From positions 1,093,932 through 1,157,931 of the forward strand of contig NW_008705561.1 of NCBI RefSeq assembly GCF_000186865.1: a stretch of DNA of 64,000 nucleotides. Direction: 5' to 3'. The position numbers and the translations under genes are program-made. Source of the DNA: Aureococcus anophagefferens. Taxonomy: Eukaryota; Sar; Pelagophyceae; Pelagomonadales; Pelagomonadaceae. The notes below the pieces were generated by a model. The model saw only the letters and a program-made list of their open reading frames with translations. It was not told the origin of the DNA and searched no databases. The stretch's first letter is position 1. Each line of letters opens with the position of its first letter. Shown here in pieces: positions 1-8,015 of this stretch.

Positions 1-1009
1 CGCGGCAGGGGTCCAGCGCGCAGCAGACGCGCGCGCCGTCGAGGCCGCATTTCGCCTCGGACGCCGCGCCGCGCGGCGACCCCTCGGGGTCGTCGGTGCG
101 CCGCCCGAAGCCGCTCCGCGCGTAGCCCGCGCCGGCGCCGACGCCGCTCCGCGGGCCGCGCCAGAAGGCGACGCGCAAAGCGTTGAGCGGCACCGCGCCC
201 TCGAAGGCGACGACGGCGGCGCAGTAGCCCGCGAAGCCGTGGAGCGCGCGGACCGCGGGCGGCTTGAGCGCGGCCCGCGCCGACGACCGCGCGGGCGCCG
301 AGCCGTCGTCGCGCTCCGCGTCGTCCGGCGACGGCATGGGCACGACGAGGGGCGCGCCGAGCGCGAGGCCGTCGACGCTGACCTGGACCTCCGCGCCGCT
401 GAGGTATTTCTGCGCGTGCGTCACGGCCAGCAGCCGCCAGCGCGGCGCGTAGAGCCCCGGGGCCGTGCCGTCGGCGCCGTGGCCCGCGCCGCCGTCGTCG
501 GCGTCGTCGCCGTCGTCGATCTGGCGCTCGACGACGCCGCGGCTTTTTCCGCCCGAGAAGACTTCCACCGACCACGCGACGCCCTCGTCCCGCTCGCCGG
601 GCGTCACGACGACGCGCGTGCCGCCGCGGCCGACCCCAAAGGCCTCGAAGCGCCCGCAGTGCTTCGCCTCGCGCACCCAGGCCAGCAGCGTGTAGCCGCG
701 CGCGCGCGCGGCCCGCCGGCAGAAGCCGCGCGCGCCGCCGGGTAAGAGCTCCGCGCCCGCGGACGCGCCGCCGTCGAAGACGAGCGCGCCCCGCGACGCC
801 TCGTCGTCGCCCGCGAGCGCCGTCGCGAGGCGGTCCGCGAGCGCCGCGCGCCGGGCGCAGGAGCCCTGCGACCGGCGGTCCATGAGCGCCTTCAGCACGC
901 TCCGGTACTGGGCGTGGGTCCGGGCCGCGGCGGCCTCGTCGGCCGCCGTGTCCTGGAACGACCAGTTGTCATTGATCTCGGCCACGAGGCCCTCGTGGGT
1001 GAGGACCAT
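1..1009 (-). CDS. Partial BEACH-family-like protein, ConA-like lectin domain
   Basis: An open frame on the minus strand runs without a stop from an ATG at 1007-1009 off the left edge, about 336 codons. Visible blocks are 'LLAWVRE', then 'WRLLAVTHAQKYL' followed by 'VQVSVDGLALG', then 'GFAGYCAAVVAFEGAVPLNAL'. This order (a 'W..LA.TH' strand, a 'V.VDG' strand and a late 'G..G...F' strand) is how the concanavalin A-like lectin region in front of PH-BEACH domains looks in neurobeachin/LRBA-type scaffold proteins. That family acts in membrane trafficking; the PH and BEACH domains would lie outside the window, so the family call is inference. The frame stays open upstream of the chosen ATG, so the real start could be further right. 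It diverges from the RUS gene, and the 60-bp repeats lie between the two. Confidence 0.5.
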   Translation of the reverse strand, partial: MVLTHEGLVAEINDNWSFQDTAADEAAAARTHAQYRSVLKALMDRRSQGSCARRAALADRLATALAGDDEASRGALVFDGGASAGAELLPGGARGFCRRAARARGYTLLAWVREAKHCGRFEAFGVGRGGTRVVVTPGERDEGVAWSVEVFSGGKSRGVVERQIDDGDDADDGGAGHGADGTAPGLYAPRWRLLAVTHAQKYLSGAEVQVSVDGLALGAPLVVPMPSPDDAERDDGSAPARSSARAALKPPAVRALHGFAGYCAAVVAFEGAVPLNALRVAFWRGPRSGVGAGAGYARSGFGRRTDDPEGSPRGAASEAKCGLDGARVCCALDPCR

Positions 1010-1155
1010 CGTCGACGATTTGAGCCGGAGAACACGGCGCGGACGAGAGTGTCCGCCGCAGCTCAGCTCGAGACGGCTCCGACTCCGGGACGGCTCGCGC
1101 CGGTGGTTGAACGCTGCCGTGCAGTCGCTCCGTTGCTCTCCCGCTCTGCGGCGTC

Positions 1156-1310
1156 GGGCAGCCTCTGCGAAACGCTCGTCGTCGTCGACAGCCACGAGCA
1201 CTCTCCCTCGCGCGCGGGGCAGCCTCTGCGAAACGCTCGCGTCGTCGACAGCCACGAGCACTCTCCCTCGCGCGCGGGGCAGCCTCTGCGAAACGCTCGC
1301 GTCGACAGCA
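1156..1310. repeat. 60-bp tandem repeat, about 2.6 copies
   Basis: Copies beginning with GGGCAGCCTCTGCGAAACG start at 1156, 1217 and 1277; the last is cut short at 1310. The first copy is 61 bp (one extra base in a TCG run), the second 60 bp. The repeat sits in the interval between divergent genes and ends directly at the ATG of the RUS-family gene. An open frame crosses all copies but would read them in two different frames, so it is probably not coding. Confidence 0.9.
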
Positions 1311-1978
1311 TGCTGCGCGCCTACCTGCTGCCCAAGGGCTACCCGGACACGGTGAGCGGCGTCTACGTCGCCTACCAATGCTTCGACACCATGCAGGGGC
1401 TCATGTCCTACCTGAAGGGCGTGCTGTGCACCATGTCGTTTTTGCGCGGCCTCGGCGTGGGCAGCGGCGGCGGCGCGCTGCACCAGGCCATGGTCGTCTG
1501 GATCGTCCGCGATGGCACTTCCTGCCTCTCGGGCCTCGCCGCGGGCAGCCCGGCGCTGACGGCGCGGTTCGCGTCGCGCTCGCAAGTCAAGACCTACCGC
1601 CTCGGCGCGGAGACGCTGCGCGGCGTCGCGGGCCTCGTGGAGCTCGCGGCCTCGACGCGCGGGCCGTTCCTGCCGCTCATCTGCGCGGCGACGGTCTGCA
1701 ACTCCTTCGCCGGCGTCGTCGACTCGTGCACGCGGTCGTCGCTCATGACCCACTTCGCGCGATCCGGCAACTTTAGCGACTGCTCGGCGAAGGAGGGCAA
1801 CCAGGACCGGGCCGTGAAGCTCGTGGGCATCGCCGTCGCGGCGCAGTTCCTCGCGACCGTCGGCGGCAGCGCGAAGGCCGCGTGGGCGGCCTACGGCCTC
1901 CTCACGCTGCTCCACCTCCTCTTCAACGCGCTCGCCATGCGCGCGCTCCAGCTCGACGACGCGACGAAGCGCGACTAG
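1310..1978 (+). CDS. RUS family (DUF647) protein
   Basis: From the ATG at 1310 the product is 222 residues and matches the DUF647 / ROOT UVB SENSITIVE family throughout: an opening 'LLPKGYPDTV', 'YQCFDTMQGLMSYLKGVL', 'LGVGSGGGALHQAMVVWIVRDG', 'CNSFAGVVDSCTRSSLMTHFA' and 'DCSAKEGNQDRAVKL'. In plants RUS proteins act in early UV-B signalling and vitamin B6 homeostasis, in plastids or membranes; the biochemical activity is unsettled. The chosen start lies immediately after a tandem repeat and gives almost only the core domain; the frame is open further upstream to 914, so a longer N-terminus or an upstream exon is possible. The stop lies 5 bp from the convergent YchJ-like gene. Confidence 0.85.
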   Translation: MLRAYLLPKGYPDTVSGVYVAYQCFDTMQGLMSYLKGVLCTMSFLRGLGVGSGGGALHQAMVVWIVRDGTSCLSGLAAGSPALTARFASRSQVKTYRLGAETLRGVAGLVELAASTRGPFLPLICAATVCNSFAGVVDSCTRSSLMTHFARSGNFSDCSAKEGNQDRAVKLVGIAVAAQFLATVGGSAKAAWAAYGLLTLLHLLFNALAMRALQLDDATKRD

Positions 1979-1983
1979 CGCAG

Positions 1984-2610
1984 TTATCGCGACGCCTTCG
2001 TCGTCTCCGCGTTGACGTCGAGGCCCTCCGCGTAGAGCCAGACGCCCTCGCGGCGCCTGAAGACGCTGCGCTCGAAGAGCGTCACGGCCTTGGCGCCGTA
2101 GCCCCGCTGCTTCGCGGGCTGGATGTCTGCCTCGAAGGTGATCTCGTGCTCGTCGTCGCCCTTGCACTCCTGGCACTTGACCCGCAGCGCCGTGAACCGC
2201 GACGCCTCGAGGCCCTTGGACATCTTCGCGACGCGCTCCGCGCGCGTGCCGGACCCGTAGTCCTTGTGGTCCGGGTGCGTCGTGTCCACGAGGAACTCGG
2301 GGAGCATGAGCGAGAACGCCGCGTACCGCGACCGCAGCAGCGACTCGGGGTCGGGCACGGTCGTGTGGTCCGCGTGGTATTGCGCGCAGCAGGTCGCGTA
2401 GGGCAACCCGCTGTGGCAGGGGCAGAGCTCGGGCGGCGGCTTCGGTTTCGGTTTCGCGTCCTTCTTCTTTTTTTTGGGCTGCCTGTTAGTAGCGGCGCCG
2501 AAGCCCGCGTCGCGGCGCAGGACGCAGCGCGGCTGCGGCTTTGCGACGAAGCCTTGCGCGACGTTGAAGACGAGGAGCAAGACGACTGCGGTGCGCGAGG
2601 AGATGACCAT
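1984..2610 (-). CDS. YchJ/UPF0225-like SEC-C motif protein, plastid-targeted
   Basis: 208 residues from the ATG at 2608-2610. The N-terminus is a hydrophobic signal ending 'FNVAQGFVAK', which fits the heterokont plastid pre-sequence (signal peptide cleaved just before a Phe, then a basic transit region; a Lys/Pro-rich stretch follows at about 45-62). After it come a SEC-C zinc motif 'CPCHSGLPYATCC' and 'DPESLLRSRYAAFSLMLPEFL', the hallmark of YchJ-family proteins, followed by the NTF2-like remainder including 'TTHP'. The bacterial protein has no settled biochemical role. A longer frame starting at 2928 exists but would bury the signal peptide and cross the 40-bp repeats, so I rejected it. Confidence 0.85.
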   Translation of the reverse strand: MVISSRTAVVLLLVFNVAQGFVAKPQPRCVLRRDAGFGAATNRQPKKKKKDAKPKPKPPPELCPCHSGLPYATCCAQYHADHTTVPDPESLLRSRYAAFSLMLPEFLVDTTHPDHKDYGSGTRAERVAKMSKGLEASRFTALRVKCQECKGDDEHEITFEADIQPAKQRGYGAKAVTLFERSVFRRREGVWLYAEGLDVNAETTKASR

Positions 2611-2820
2611 TGCGCCTGCGTGTGCCGCGTAGCGGCGCGGCGGCGTCCAGCCGAGGCTGTGATCACGTGACTTCAGGACGACGTCGAGCGCGCGCGACGA
2701 CGACGGCGGCGGCGAGGCAACCTTGCGACGACGGCGGGGCGGCGGCTTCAAGCCTTCAACTACGCTCAAGCAAAAACTCGCAAAAATTGTGGTAATTTTG
2801 GTGCGCGCACGGCGGAGACC

Positions 2821-2894
2821 GAGGCGTCGCGTTGAATAACGCGCGTGCGGCCCCGGCGGCGAGGCGTCGCGTTGAATAACGCGCGTGCGGCCCC
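2821..2894. repeat. Two 34-bp direct repeats carrying an inverted repeat
   Basis: An identical 34-bp block occurs at 2821-2854 and 2861-2894 (period 40). Each copy contains GCGTTGAATAACGC, an inverted repeat with 5-bp arms GCGTT/AACGC and a 4-base centre. They lie in the 330-bp interval between the start codons of two divergent genes, where an upstream regulatory element would be expected; that role is inference. The rest of the interval shows only an A/T-richer patch around 2765-2805. Confidence 0.8.
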
Positions 2895-2940
2895 TCACTT
2901 TTAGAGAGGGCGCGCGCCAGGACGGCACTCGCCCCCCTCG

Positions 2941-3375
2941 GTGATCTCAAGAAGTCTGATGGACCTCGATTGGACGACGGTTACTCACTTTAACCAGACC
3001 GCATCAAACGCGACAGGGGCACCACATCAGGCGTCGTGGTGGGTCGCCATCGGTCTCGGCGCTTCCTTCGTCGCAGCGGTCGTAATCATCGTCGGCTGCG
3101 CGATCCGACACCACGGCGACTACGTCGAGCGCCGCGAGTTTCGGCGCGATCTGCGCCAGGGCCTCGAGATGGTCGGCTCGCCGCTGCGGAACGTCGAGCT
3201 CGAGCGCCTCGCGGGCGACGAGGAGGACCGCATCGTCGACGCCGCGCTCGACGAGCAGAGCCACGAGGTGCCCCTCGTCGACGACCCGGCGAGCCCGTCG
3301 CTGCCGCGGAAGCGGTCGCAGACGCCGCTCGAGAAGGTCGTCGAAAACGTCACCGGGAAGCTCACGCACCTCTAG
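2941..3375 (+). CDS. Small single-span membrane protein, unknown
   Basis: 144 residues; the first codon in this frame is the ATC near 2941 and the first true ATG is at 2959 ('MDLDWTTVTHF'), the more likely start. A short N-terminal segment with two N-glycosylation sequons (NQT, NAT) is followed by one hydrophobic span at about residues 33-54, an Arg-rich stop-transfer stretch, and a charged, probably cytoplasmic tail of about 85 residues rich in Glu, Asp and Arg. That layout suggests a type I/III membrane protein with its tail inside. I do not recognise a family. It is divergent from the YchJ-like gene across the duplicated 34-bp block. Confidence 0.6.
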   Translation: MISRSLMDLDWTTVTHFNQTASNATGAPHQASWWVAIGLGASFVAAVVIIVGCAIRHHGDYVERREFRRDLRQGLEMVGSPLRNVELERLAGDEEDRIVDAALDEQSHEVPLVDDPASPSLPRKRSQTPLEKVVENVTGKLTHL

Positions 3376-3494
3376 GGACGGGTAAAAAGTTCAGCAGGCG
3401 CATAGGGCGCAGGATGAGACCTGGGTTTCAAACACAGCGAATCTCAGCCCAACTCACCAGGGTTGCCTACCCGGGCGAAAAAAAAAAAACAAGA

Positions 3495-6119
3495 TTAAAG
3501 TTCCGTGTTGACGATGCGGGGCGCGGGCGTGCCGCCGAGCGGGGCGCCGGGCGCGGGCCGCTCGCGGGCCGCGGCGCCCGCGCGGCCGCAGCCGAAGAGC
3601 GCGGCGACGTGCGGGTCGCGGAGCGCGGGCCGGAGCGCGGGCGCGAGGAGCCGCGCGCAGAGCTCGTCCTTGATGAAGCCCTCGGCGTCGTCGCCGCACT
3701 GTAGCCCGGGCGCGTGGTGCTCCCGGAGGTGGTCGCAGAGCTCGCGGCCCGGCTCCGCGACGAGGCTGTCGCGGCGGCTCGCGGACGTCACGCGGCGGAG
3801 CACGCGCGGCGCGGGGCACACGAAGTCCCAGCCGAGCACGGCGGTCGGGTTCGCCGGGTCGTAGCGGTAGCCGTTGGCCCGCTGCCACTTGGCGAGCTCC
3901 GAGGGGCCGTCCGCGGCCTCGAAGGAGCCCGACGCCCACGGCGGCCGCGGCCGGCCCGGCGCGAGGTAGCAGGGCCAGGACCGGCGGAAGCCCGACGCGG
4001 GCTGGCCGTCGCCGACGGCCGCGGCGAAGGCCGTGAAGTGGCGCTTGCAGTCGTGGCCCGCGGAGCCCACGGCGTCCCGCCGCCAGCAGCCGTCGAGCGT
4101 CGCCCGGAAGCACGCGAGGAAGCGGCCCGGCACGGCCCAGGCCAGGTCGCCCGCGCCCGGCGCCGCCTCGAGCGTGTCCGTGAGCAGGTAGTCCGTCGGC
4201 GCGTCGCCGAAGGCGCCCGGCGGCGCCGCGATCGGCGCCACGGGCGCGACGTCGAAGCGCGTGACGATGACCGACCGGTACTGCTCCGTCGGCCCGAGCG
4301 CCGCGAGCGCCGCGTCGAGGCCCGCCTTCGCCGGGTAGGCCTGCGTGAGCGTCTCGGGCGTGCGGGGCAGAGGCTCGGCCCAGGCGACGTGGGCCGCGCC
4401 GCCGTACATGGCCACGAGGTCGTCCCACCAGCGCCGCGCCGTCTTCTCGGAAACGCCCGGCGCGCCGAAGCAGCCGTAGCTCGCCAAAAAAATCTTCACG
4501 TCGACGCCCCGGTCCGTCAGCGGTGTGACGATCGTGTCCATGACGGCCGCGGCCGTGGCCCGCTGCAGCTCGAGGGAGTGGGGCGCGCAGACGAGGCCCC
4601 GCCGGAGCTCCGCCGTCGCCACGCCGACGTCCTCCAGGACCTCGACGTCGTAGGTCGCCCCCCGGAAGGCCTCGCCGCGCACGACCAGGGCCACGACGTC
4701 GTCGTGGCCCGTGTCGAAGGTCGCCTCGAAGGAGCACTCCTCCGGCGGCTCCGGCGGTGGCGACGGCGGTGGCTTCGCGCCGCGCGCGACCTCGCGCTGG
4801 AACTGCGCGACCTTCGCCTGGGCCTCGAGCGACCGCGCGCTGCCCCGCTGCGACTCGAGGGGCGGCCGCGTCGCGCCGACGCGGTTCTCCTCCGGCGCGT
4901 CCGGGGCGAAGACGTCGTTGTCCGCGAACTCGACCACAAAGTCCGCGAGGAGGCGCCCGTCCGTTCCGCTCCGCGCGCGGAACGTCGCGCCGACCAGGGT
5001 GTCGACCTCGACGGCCGCGGCCTCGGCGTCGAGCGTCGTCACGAGGGCCTCCTTGCCGCCGGCGAGGAAGGTGATCATGACCGGCGCGCCCGCGGCCTCC
5101 GCGGACTCGGCGCGCGTGTCGAGCGAGAAGACCGCGACCGCGGGATCGCCGGGCCTCACGCGGCTCTCGGCGCGCTTCTCCTTGAGCCGCTTCGCCTTCT
5201 CCTCGTCGCGGATCGCGCCCATCAACGCGTCGATGTCGCCGCCCTCGGCGACCTCGTCGAGCTTCGCGTTGCCGGACCCGCCCCGGCCCGCCGTCCCGCC
5301 CACGCCGCCCATCATCCCGCCGAGACCGCCCATGCCGCCGCCGCCCATCATCCCGCCGAAACCGCCCATGCCGCCGCCCATCATGGCGCCGAGGCCGCCC
5401 ATGGCGCCCTGCTGCTCCTGGGCCTCCTTGAGCTTCTGGCGGATGAGCTCCGGCGTCACCTCGACCTTCTCTTTTTTCCCGCGCTTCGCGGGCGCGGCCG
5501 CGGCGCCGGCCCGGTTCTGCTCGCGCTTCTTCGCCTCGTCGCCGCGGATCTGGGCCATCATCGCCTTCATCTCCGGGTCGCTCGCCGCCTGGGCCTTGAG
5601 CATGTTCGCGAGGCCGCCGTCCGCGTCGTCGCCCGGCGAAGGCGCGGCGGGCGCTTCCTTGGCCTTGGCCTCGTCGCCGCGGATCTGCGCCATCATGGCC
5701 GCCATGTCCGGGTCCGCCGGCGCGGACCCGCTCGCCGCCTGGCGCTTGAGCGCCGCGTCGACGAGCGGGTTCGCCGCGGGCGCGGCCGGCGCGGCGGCGC
5801 CGCCGCCGCCCTGGCTCAGGAGGCCCTTGCCCTTGAGGGCCTGGATGACGGCCTCGGCGCGCGCGCGGCCCGGCGGCAGCGTGCGGCCCGCCTCGTCGGC
5901 GACGCGCTGCGCCTCGGCCTGGTCCATCATGCTGCCCATGCCGCCGCCGCCCATGAGGCCCGCCAGCGGGTTGCCGCCGCCGGGCAAGCCGCCGGGAGGC
6001 AGCCCCTGCTCGACGTCCGCGCCGGCGAACTGCGGGAACTGCTTCTTGAAGTTCGCCATGGCGTCGTCGGCGCACGCCGCCGCGGCGAGCGCCGCCAGGA
6101 CGCGGAGCGTCCTCGCCAT
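3495..6119 (-). CDS. Secreted 874-aa protein, Met/Gly-rich centre, glycosyltransferase-like C-terminus
   Basis: The start ATG at 6117-6119 is followed by a clear signal peptide ('LRVLAALAAAACA'). Residues about 60-230 carry two near-copies of a 'MMAQIRGDEAK' module. Around 235-280 lies a Met/Gly repeat ('GGMMGGGGMGG' type). The C-terminal half (about 470-800) has the pattern of family-unassigned glycosyltransferase-like proteins: 'VVALVVRGEAFR', 'DTIVTPLTDRGVDVKIFLASYG', 'SVIVTRFDVAP', then Trp- and Cys-rich segments. The transferase call rests on this weak pattern and needs a profile search. The product would enter the secretory pathway. Its start codon is only 45 bp from the divergent small ORF at 6165. 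A run of ten A at about 3480-3490 lies just past the stop. Confidence 0.6.
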   Translation of the reverse strand: MARTLRVLAALAAAACADDAMANFKKQFPQFAGADVEQGLPPGGLPGGGNPLAGLMGGGGMGSMMDQAEAQRVADEAGRTLPPGRARAEAVIQALKGKGLLSQGGGGAAAPAAPAANPLVDAALKRQAASGSAPADPDMAAMMAQIRGDEAKAKEAPAAPSPGDDADGGLANMLKAQAASDPEMKAMMAQIRGDEAKKREQNRAGAAAAPAKRGKKEKVEVTPELIRQKLKEAQEQQGAMGGLGAMMGGGMGGFGGMMGGGGMGGLGGMMGGVGGTAGRGGSGNAKLDEVAEGGDIDALMGAIRDEEKAKRLKEKRAESRVRPGDPAVAVFSLDTRAESAEAAGAPVMITFLAGGKEALVTTLDAEAAAVEVDTLVGATFRARSGTDGRLLADFVVEFADNDVFAPDAPEENRVGATRPPLESQRGSARSLEAQAKVAQFQREVARGAKPPPSPPPEPPEECSFEATFDTGHDDVVALVVRGEAFRGATYDVEVLEDVGVATAELRRGLVCAPHSLELQRATAAAVMDTIVTPLTDRGVDVKIFLASYGCFGAPGVSEKTARRWWDDLVAMYGGAAHVAWAEPLPRTPETLTQAYPAKAGLDAALAALGPTEQYRSVIVTRFDVAPVAPIAAPPGAFGDAPTDYLLTDTLEAAPGAGDLAWAVPGRFLACFRATLDGCWRRDAVGSAGHDCKRHFTAFAAAVGDGQPASGFRRSWPCYLAPGRPRPPWASGSFEAADGPSELAKWQRANGYRYDPANPTAVLGWDFVCPAPRVLRRVTSASRRDSLVAEPGRELCDHLREHHAPGLQCGDDAEGFIKDELCARLLAPALRPALRDPHVAALFGCGRAGAAARERPAPGAPLGGTPAPRIVNTEL

Positions 6120-6164
6120 CTCGCTGCCCAGCTGTACAATGCGAAGTGTTTCTCTGCCAGTCGG

Positions 6165-6302
6165 ATGGTGCAGGGCACCTTTGACATCCTGAAACAGACG
6201 CCTGGGACGATGAAGGCGTCGACTCTCATCGCGCTCATGGTGCCCGTCGTGGCTTTGTGGATCTCGGCCGTCGTCGCCTTCGCGCGGAGCCTCGAGGCGT
6301 GA
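6165..6302 (+). CDS. 45-aa single-span membrane peptide
   Basis: A short ORF from ATG 6165-6167 to TGA 6300-6302. Residues 1-18 are polar ('MVQGTFDILKQTPGTMKAS') and residues about 20-40 form one hydrophobic span ('TLIALMVPVVALWISAVVAF') with a short tail. Its stop overlaps the ATG of the IQ-motif gene by one base (TGATG). It resembles small organellar membrane subunits in size and shape, but I do not recognise it. Alternatively it is an upstream ORF of the IQ-motif transcript. The 45 bp between it and the divergent 874-aa gene must hold both promoters. Confidence 0.45.
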   Translation: MVQGTFDILKQTPGTMKASTLIALMVPVVALWISAVVAFARSLEA

Positions 6303-7897
6303 TGATGAAGGTCGTCGACCGGGGCTTCGCCGAGGGCCGCGTGACGCCGCGCCTCGGCGGGGGGCTGCCCCCGGCGGGCGAGGGGGCGTCGCCGCGCCTC
6401 GCCCTGAAGGACTGGAGGCGGCGGGCGGCGAGGGTGAACAAGGAGACGGCGGCCCTCGAGGAGGCCGTCGCCGCCGTCGACGACAGGGAGATCGGCGCGG
6501 GCGACGACGCGGTGCTCCGAGCTTTATCCGTCTTGTCGCTGAGCGCGACGGCGCAGCGGGCCGTCTGGGTCGAGGCGCTGCCCGAGCTGCTCGCCCTCGA
6601 CGGCGACGACGCGCTGGCGACCGTCGAGGGCCTGCCGACGCCGCGGCCGCCCGAGGGCCGCCTCGGCGCGGACGTCGCGGCGGGCTACGCGGCGCTCGTC
6701 GAGGCCGCGGAGGCCTTCGGGTCGGCCTGCCCCGCGGCCCTGGAGCGGCGCGGCCGCGTGACGAGCGAGCTCAAGAGACAGCGCGACGCGCTCGCCGCCG
6801 ACGTCCTCGAGAAGCGCCTGGAGCTGCAGGACGTCAAGGCGTCCATCGAGCTCCGGAAGCTCAACGTCGCCAAGCAGCAGACGGCGCTGGCGACCATGTA
6901 CCGCGAGCGCACGGCCGTCTTCGACGTCAAGCTGCTGAGCGAGGCGCTGGCGCGCCAGAAGCACCGGGGGCGCCTGAGCCACGCGCCGACGGAGCGCGGC
7001 GGCGCGGCGGGCTCGCGGCGGGACCGCGAGGCCGACGGCGTCATGCGGTCGCCGGGCGTCGCGGCGCGGGGCCTACCGAGCGGGGGCGACGCCGGGGCGG
7101 ACCTGCTGGAGGAGGTGCAGCGCGCGGAGCAGCGCGCGCGGTGGCGGAGCCTGCGCCTGAGCCCGTGGACGGCGATCACGCTCAACAACTTCTTCGCGGG
7201 CCACTGCTACCGCTGGGCGCGCTGGTCCCTGGACCGGCGCCACGACGCCGTCACGGTGATCCAGGCGCTCTACCGGCGCCAGGGGGCCGTGCTCGTCGTG
7301 CTCCTCGCGCGCGCCGTCGCGGAGGCGCGGCGGCTCCGGCGCGAGGCCGCGGCGACCTTCGTCCAGCGCCACGCGCGCGGCGCCCTCGGGCGGGCCCACA
7401 TGGGCCGCATCCGCGAGGAGCTGCGCGACTACGAGCGGAAGCGCGTCACGCTCCAGTCGTTCGCGCGCCTCGTGCCCGCGCGGCGCCTCGGCCTCCGCTG
7501 CGTCAACGGCGACCGGCGCACGGCGGCGAACATCGCCGGCGCGGGGCTCAAGGAGGTCCACGGCGCGCTGCTCGCCGTGGAGAAGGCGCTGGGCTACGGC
7601 AGGGACGACCCGCTCTGGCTCGCGCGCGAGGGCATCGCGCGCGCGCGGCTCTTCGCGGAGCTCGAGCCCGACGGCGTCGTCGAGCCGGGGCCCGCGCGCC
7701 TGGGGCAGGCGGACCACGGCGACGCCCACGGCGACCACGCGCCCCTCGGCGCGCACCCGTCCGTCGCGCGCCTCGTGTCCACGGCCGTCGCCGCGCTCGC
7801 GGACCGCTTCGAGGCCGCGAAGAAGGCCACGCGCGCCCTCTCCGACACGACGGCGGGCACGCTCCTGGCGCCCCAGCAGGCCGTCGTGCTGAAGTAG
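6302..7897 (+). CDS. IQ-motif, coiled-coil protein
   Basis: 531 residues from ATG 6302 (a second ATG follows directly). A helical, charged N-terminal half contains a coiled coil at about 155-215 ('LKRQRDALAADVLEKRLELQ'). From about residue 290 there are spaced IQ-like calmodulin-binding helices: 'VIQALYRRQGAVLVVLLAR', 'FVQRHARGALGRAHMGRIR' and 'LQSFARLVPARRLGLR'. IQ proteins of this kind are often cytoskeletal or ciliary adaptors; the specific role here is unknown. The start overlaps the stop of the 45-aa ORF, so either translation re-initiates or the small ORF acts as a uORF. Confidence 0.65.
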   Translation: MMKVVDRGFAEGRVTPRLGGGLPPAGEGASPRLALKDWRRRAARVNKETAALEEAVAAVDDREIGAGDDAVLRALSVLSLSATAQRAVWVEALPELLALDGDDALATVEGLPTPRPPEGRLGADVAAGYAALVEAAEAFGSACPAALERRGRVTSELKRQRDALAADVLEKRLELQDVKASIELRKLNVAKQQTALATMYRERTAVFDVKLLSEALARQKHRGRLSHAPTERGGAAGSRRDREADGVMRSPGVAARGLPSGGDAGADLLEEVQRAEQRARWRSLRLSPWTAITLNNFFAGHCYRWARWSLDRRHDAVTVIQALYRRQGAVLVVLLARAVAEARRLRREAAATFVQRHARGALGRAHMGRIREELRDYERKRVTLQSFARLVPARRLGLRCVNGDRRTAANIAGAGLKEVHGALLAVEKALGYGRDDPLWLAREGIARARLFAELEPDGVVEPGPARLGQADHGDAHGDHAPLGAHPSVARLVSTAVAALADRFEAAKKATRALSDTTAGTLLAPQQAVVLK

Positions 7898-8015
7898 CCG
7901 CTTCTTTTTTTTTTGGTCGGAATGTTGAAGGCAAATTTACCTTGGTTGCGCTATCGCATATGAGCTGTCAACTCGGACTGCGCAGCAATTGTATTGCAGG
8001 CAGTCGGTGCGAGTG

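Noticed and set aside
1984..2928. Longer start for the YchJ-like gene at 2928
   Set aside because: It would run through the 40-bp repeats and bury the plastid signal peptide.
3714..6302. 862-codon plus-strand frame opposite the 874-aa gene
   Set aside because: A shadow except for its last 45 codons, which I list separately as a small ORF because they have their own ATG and a membrane span.
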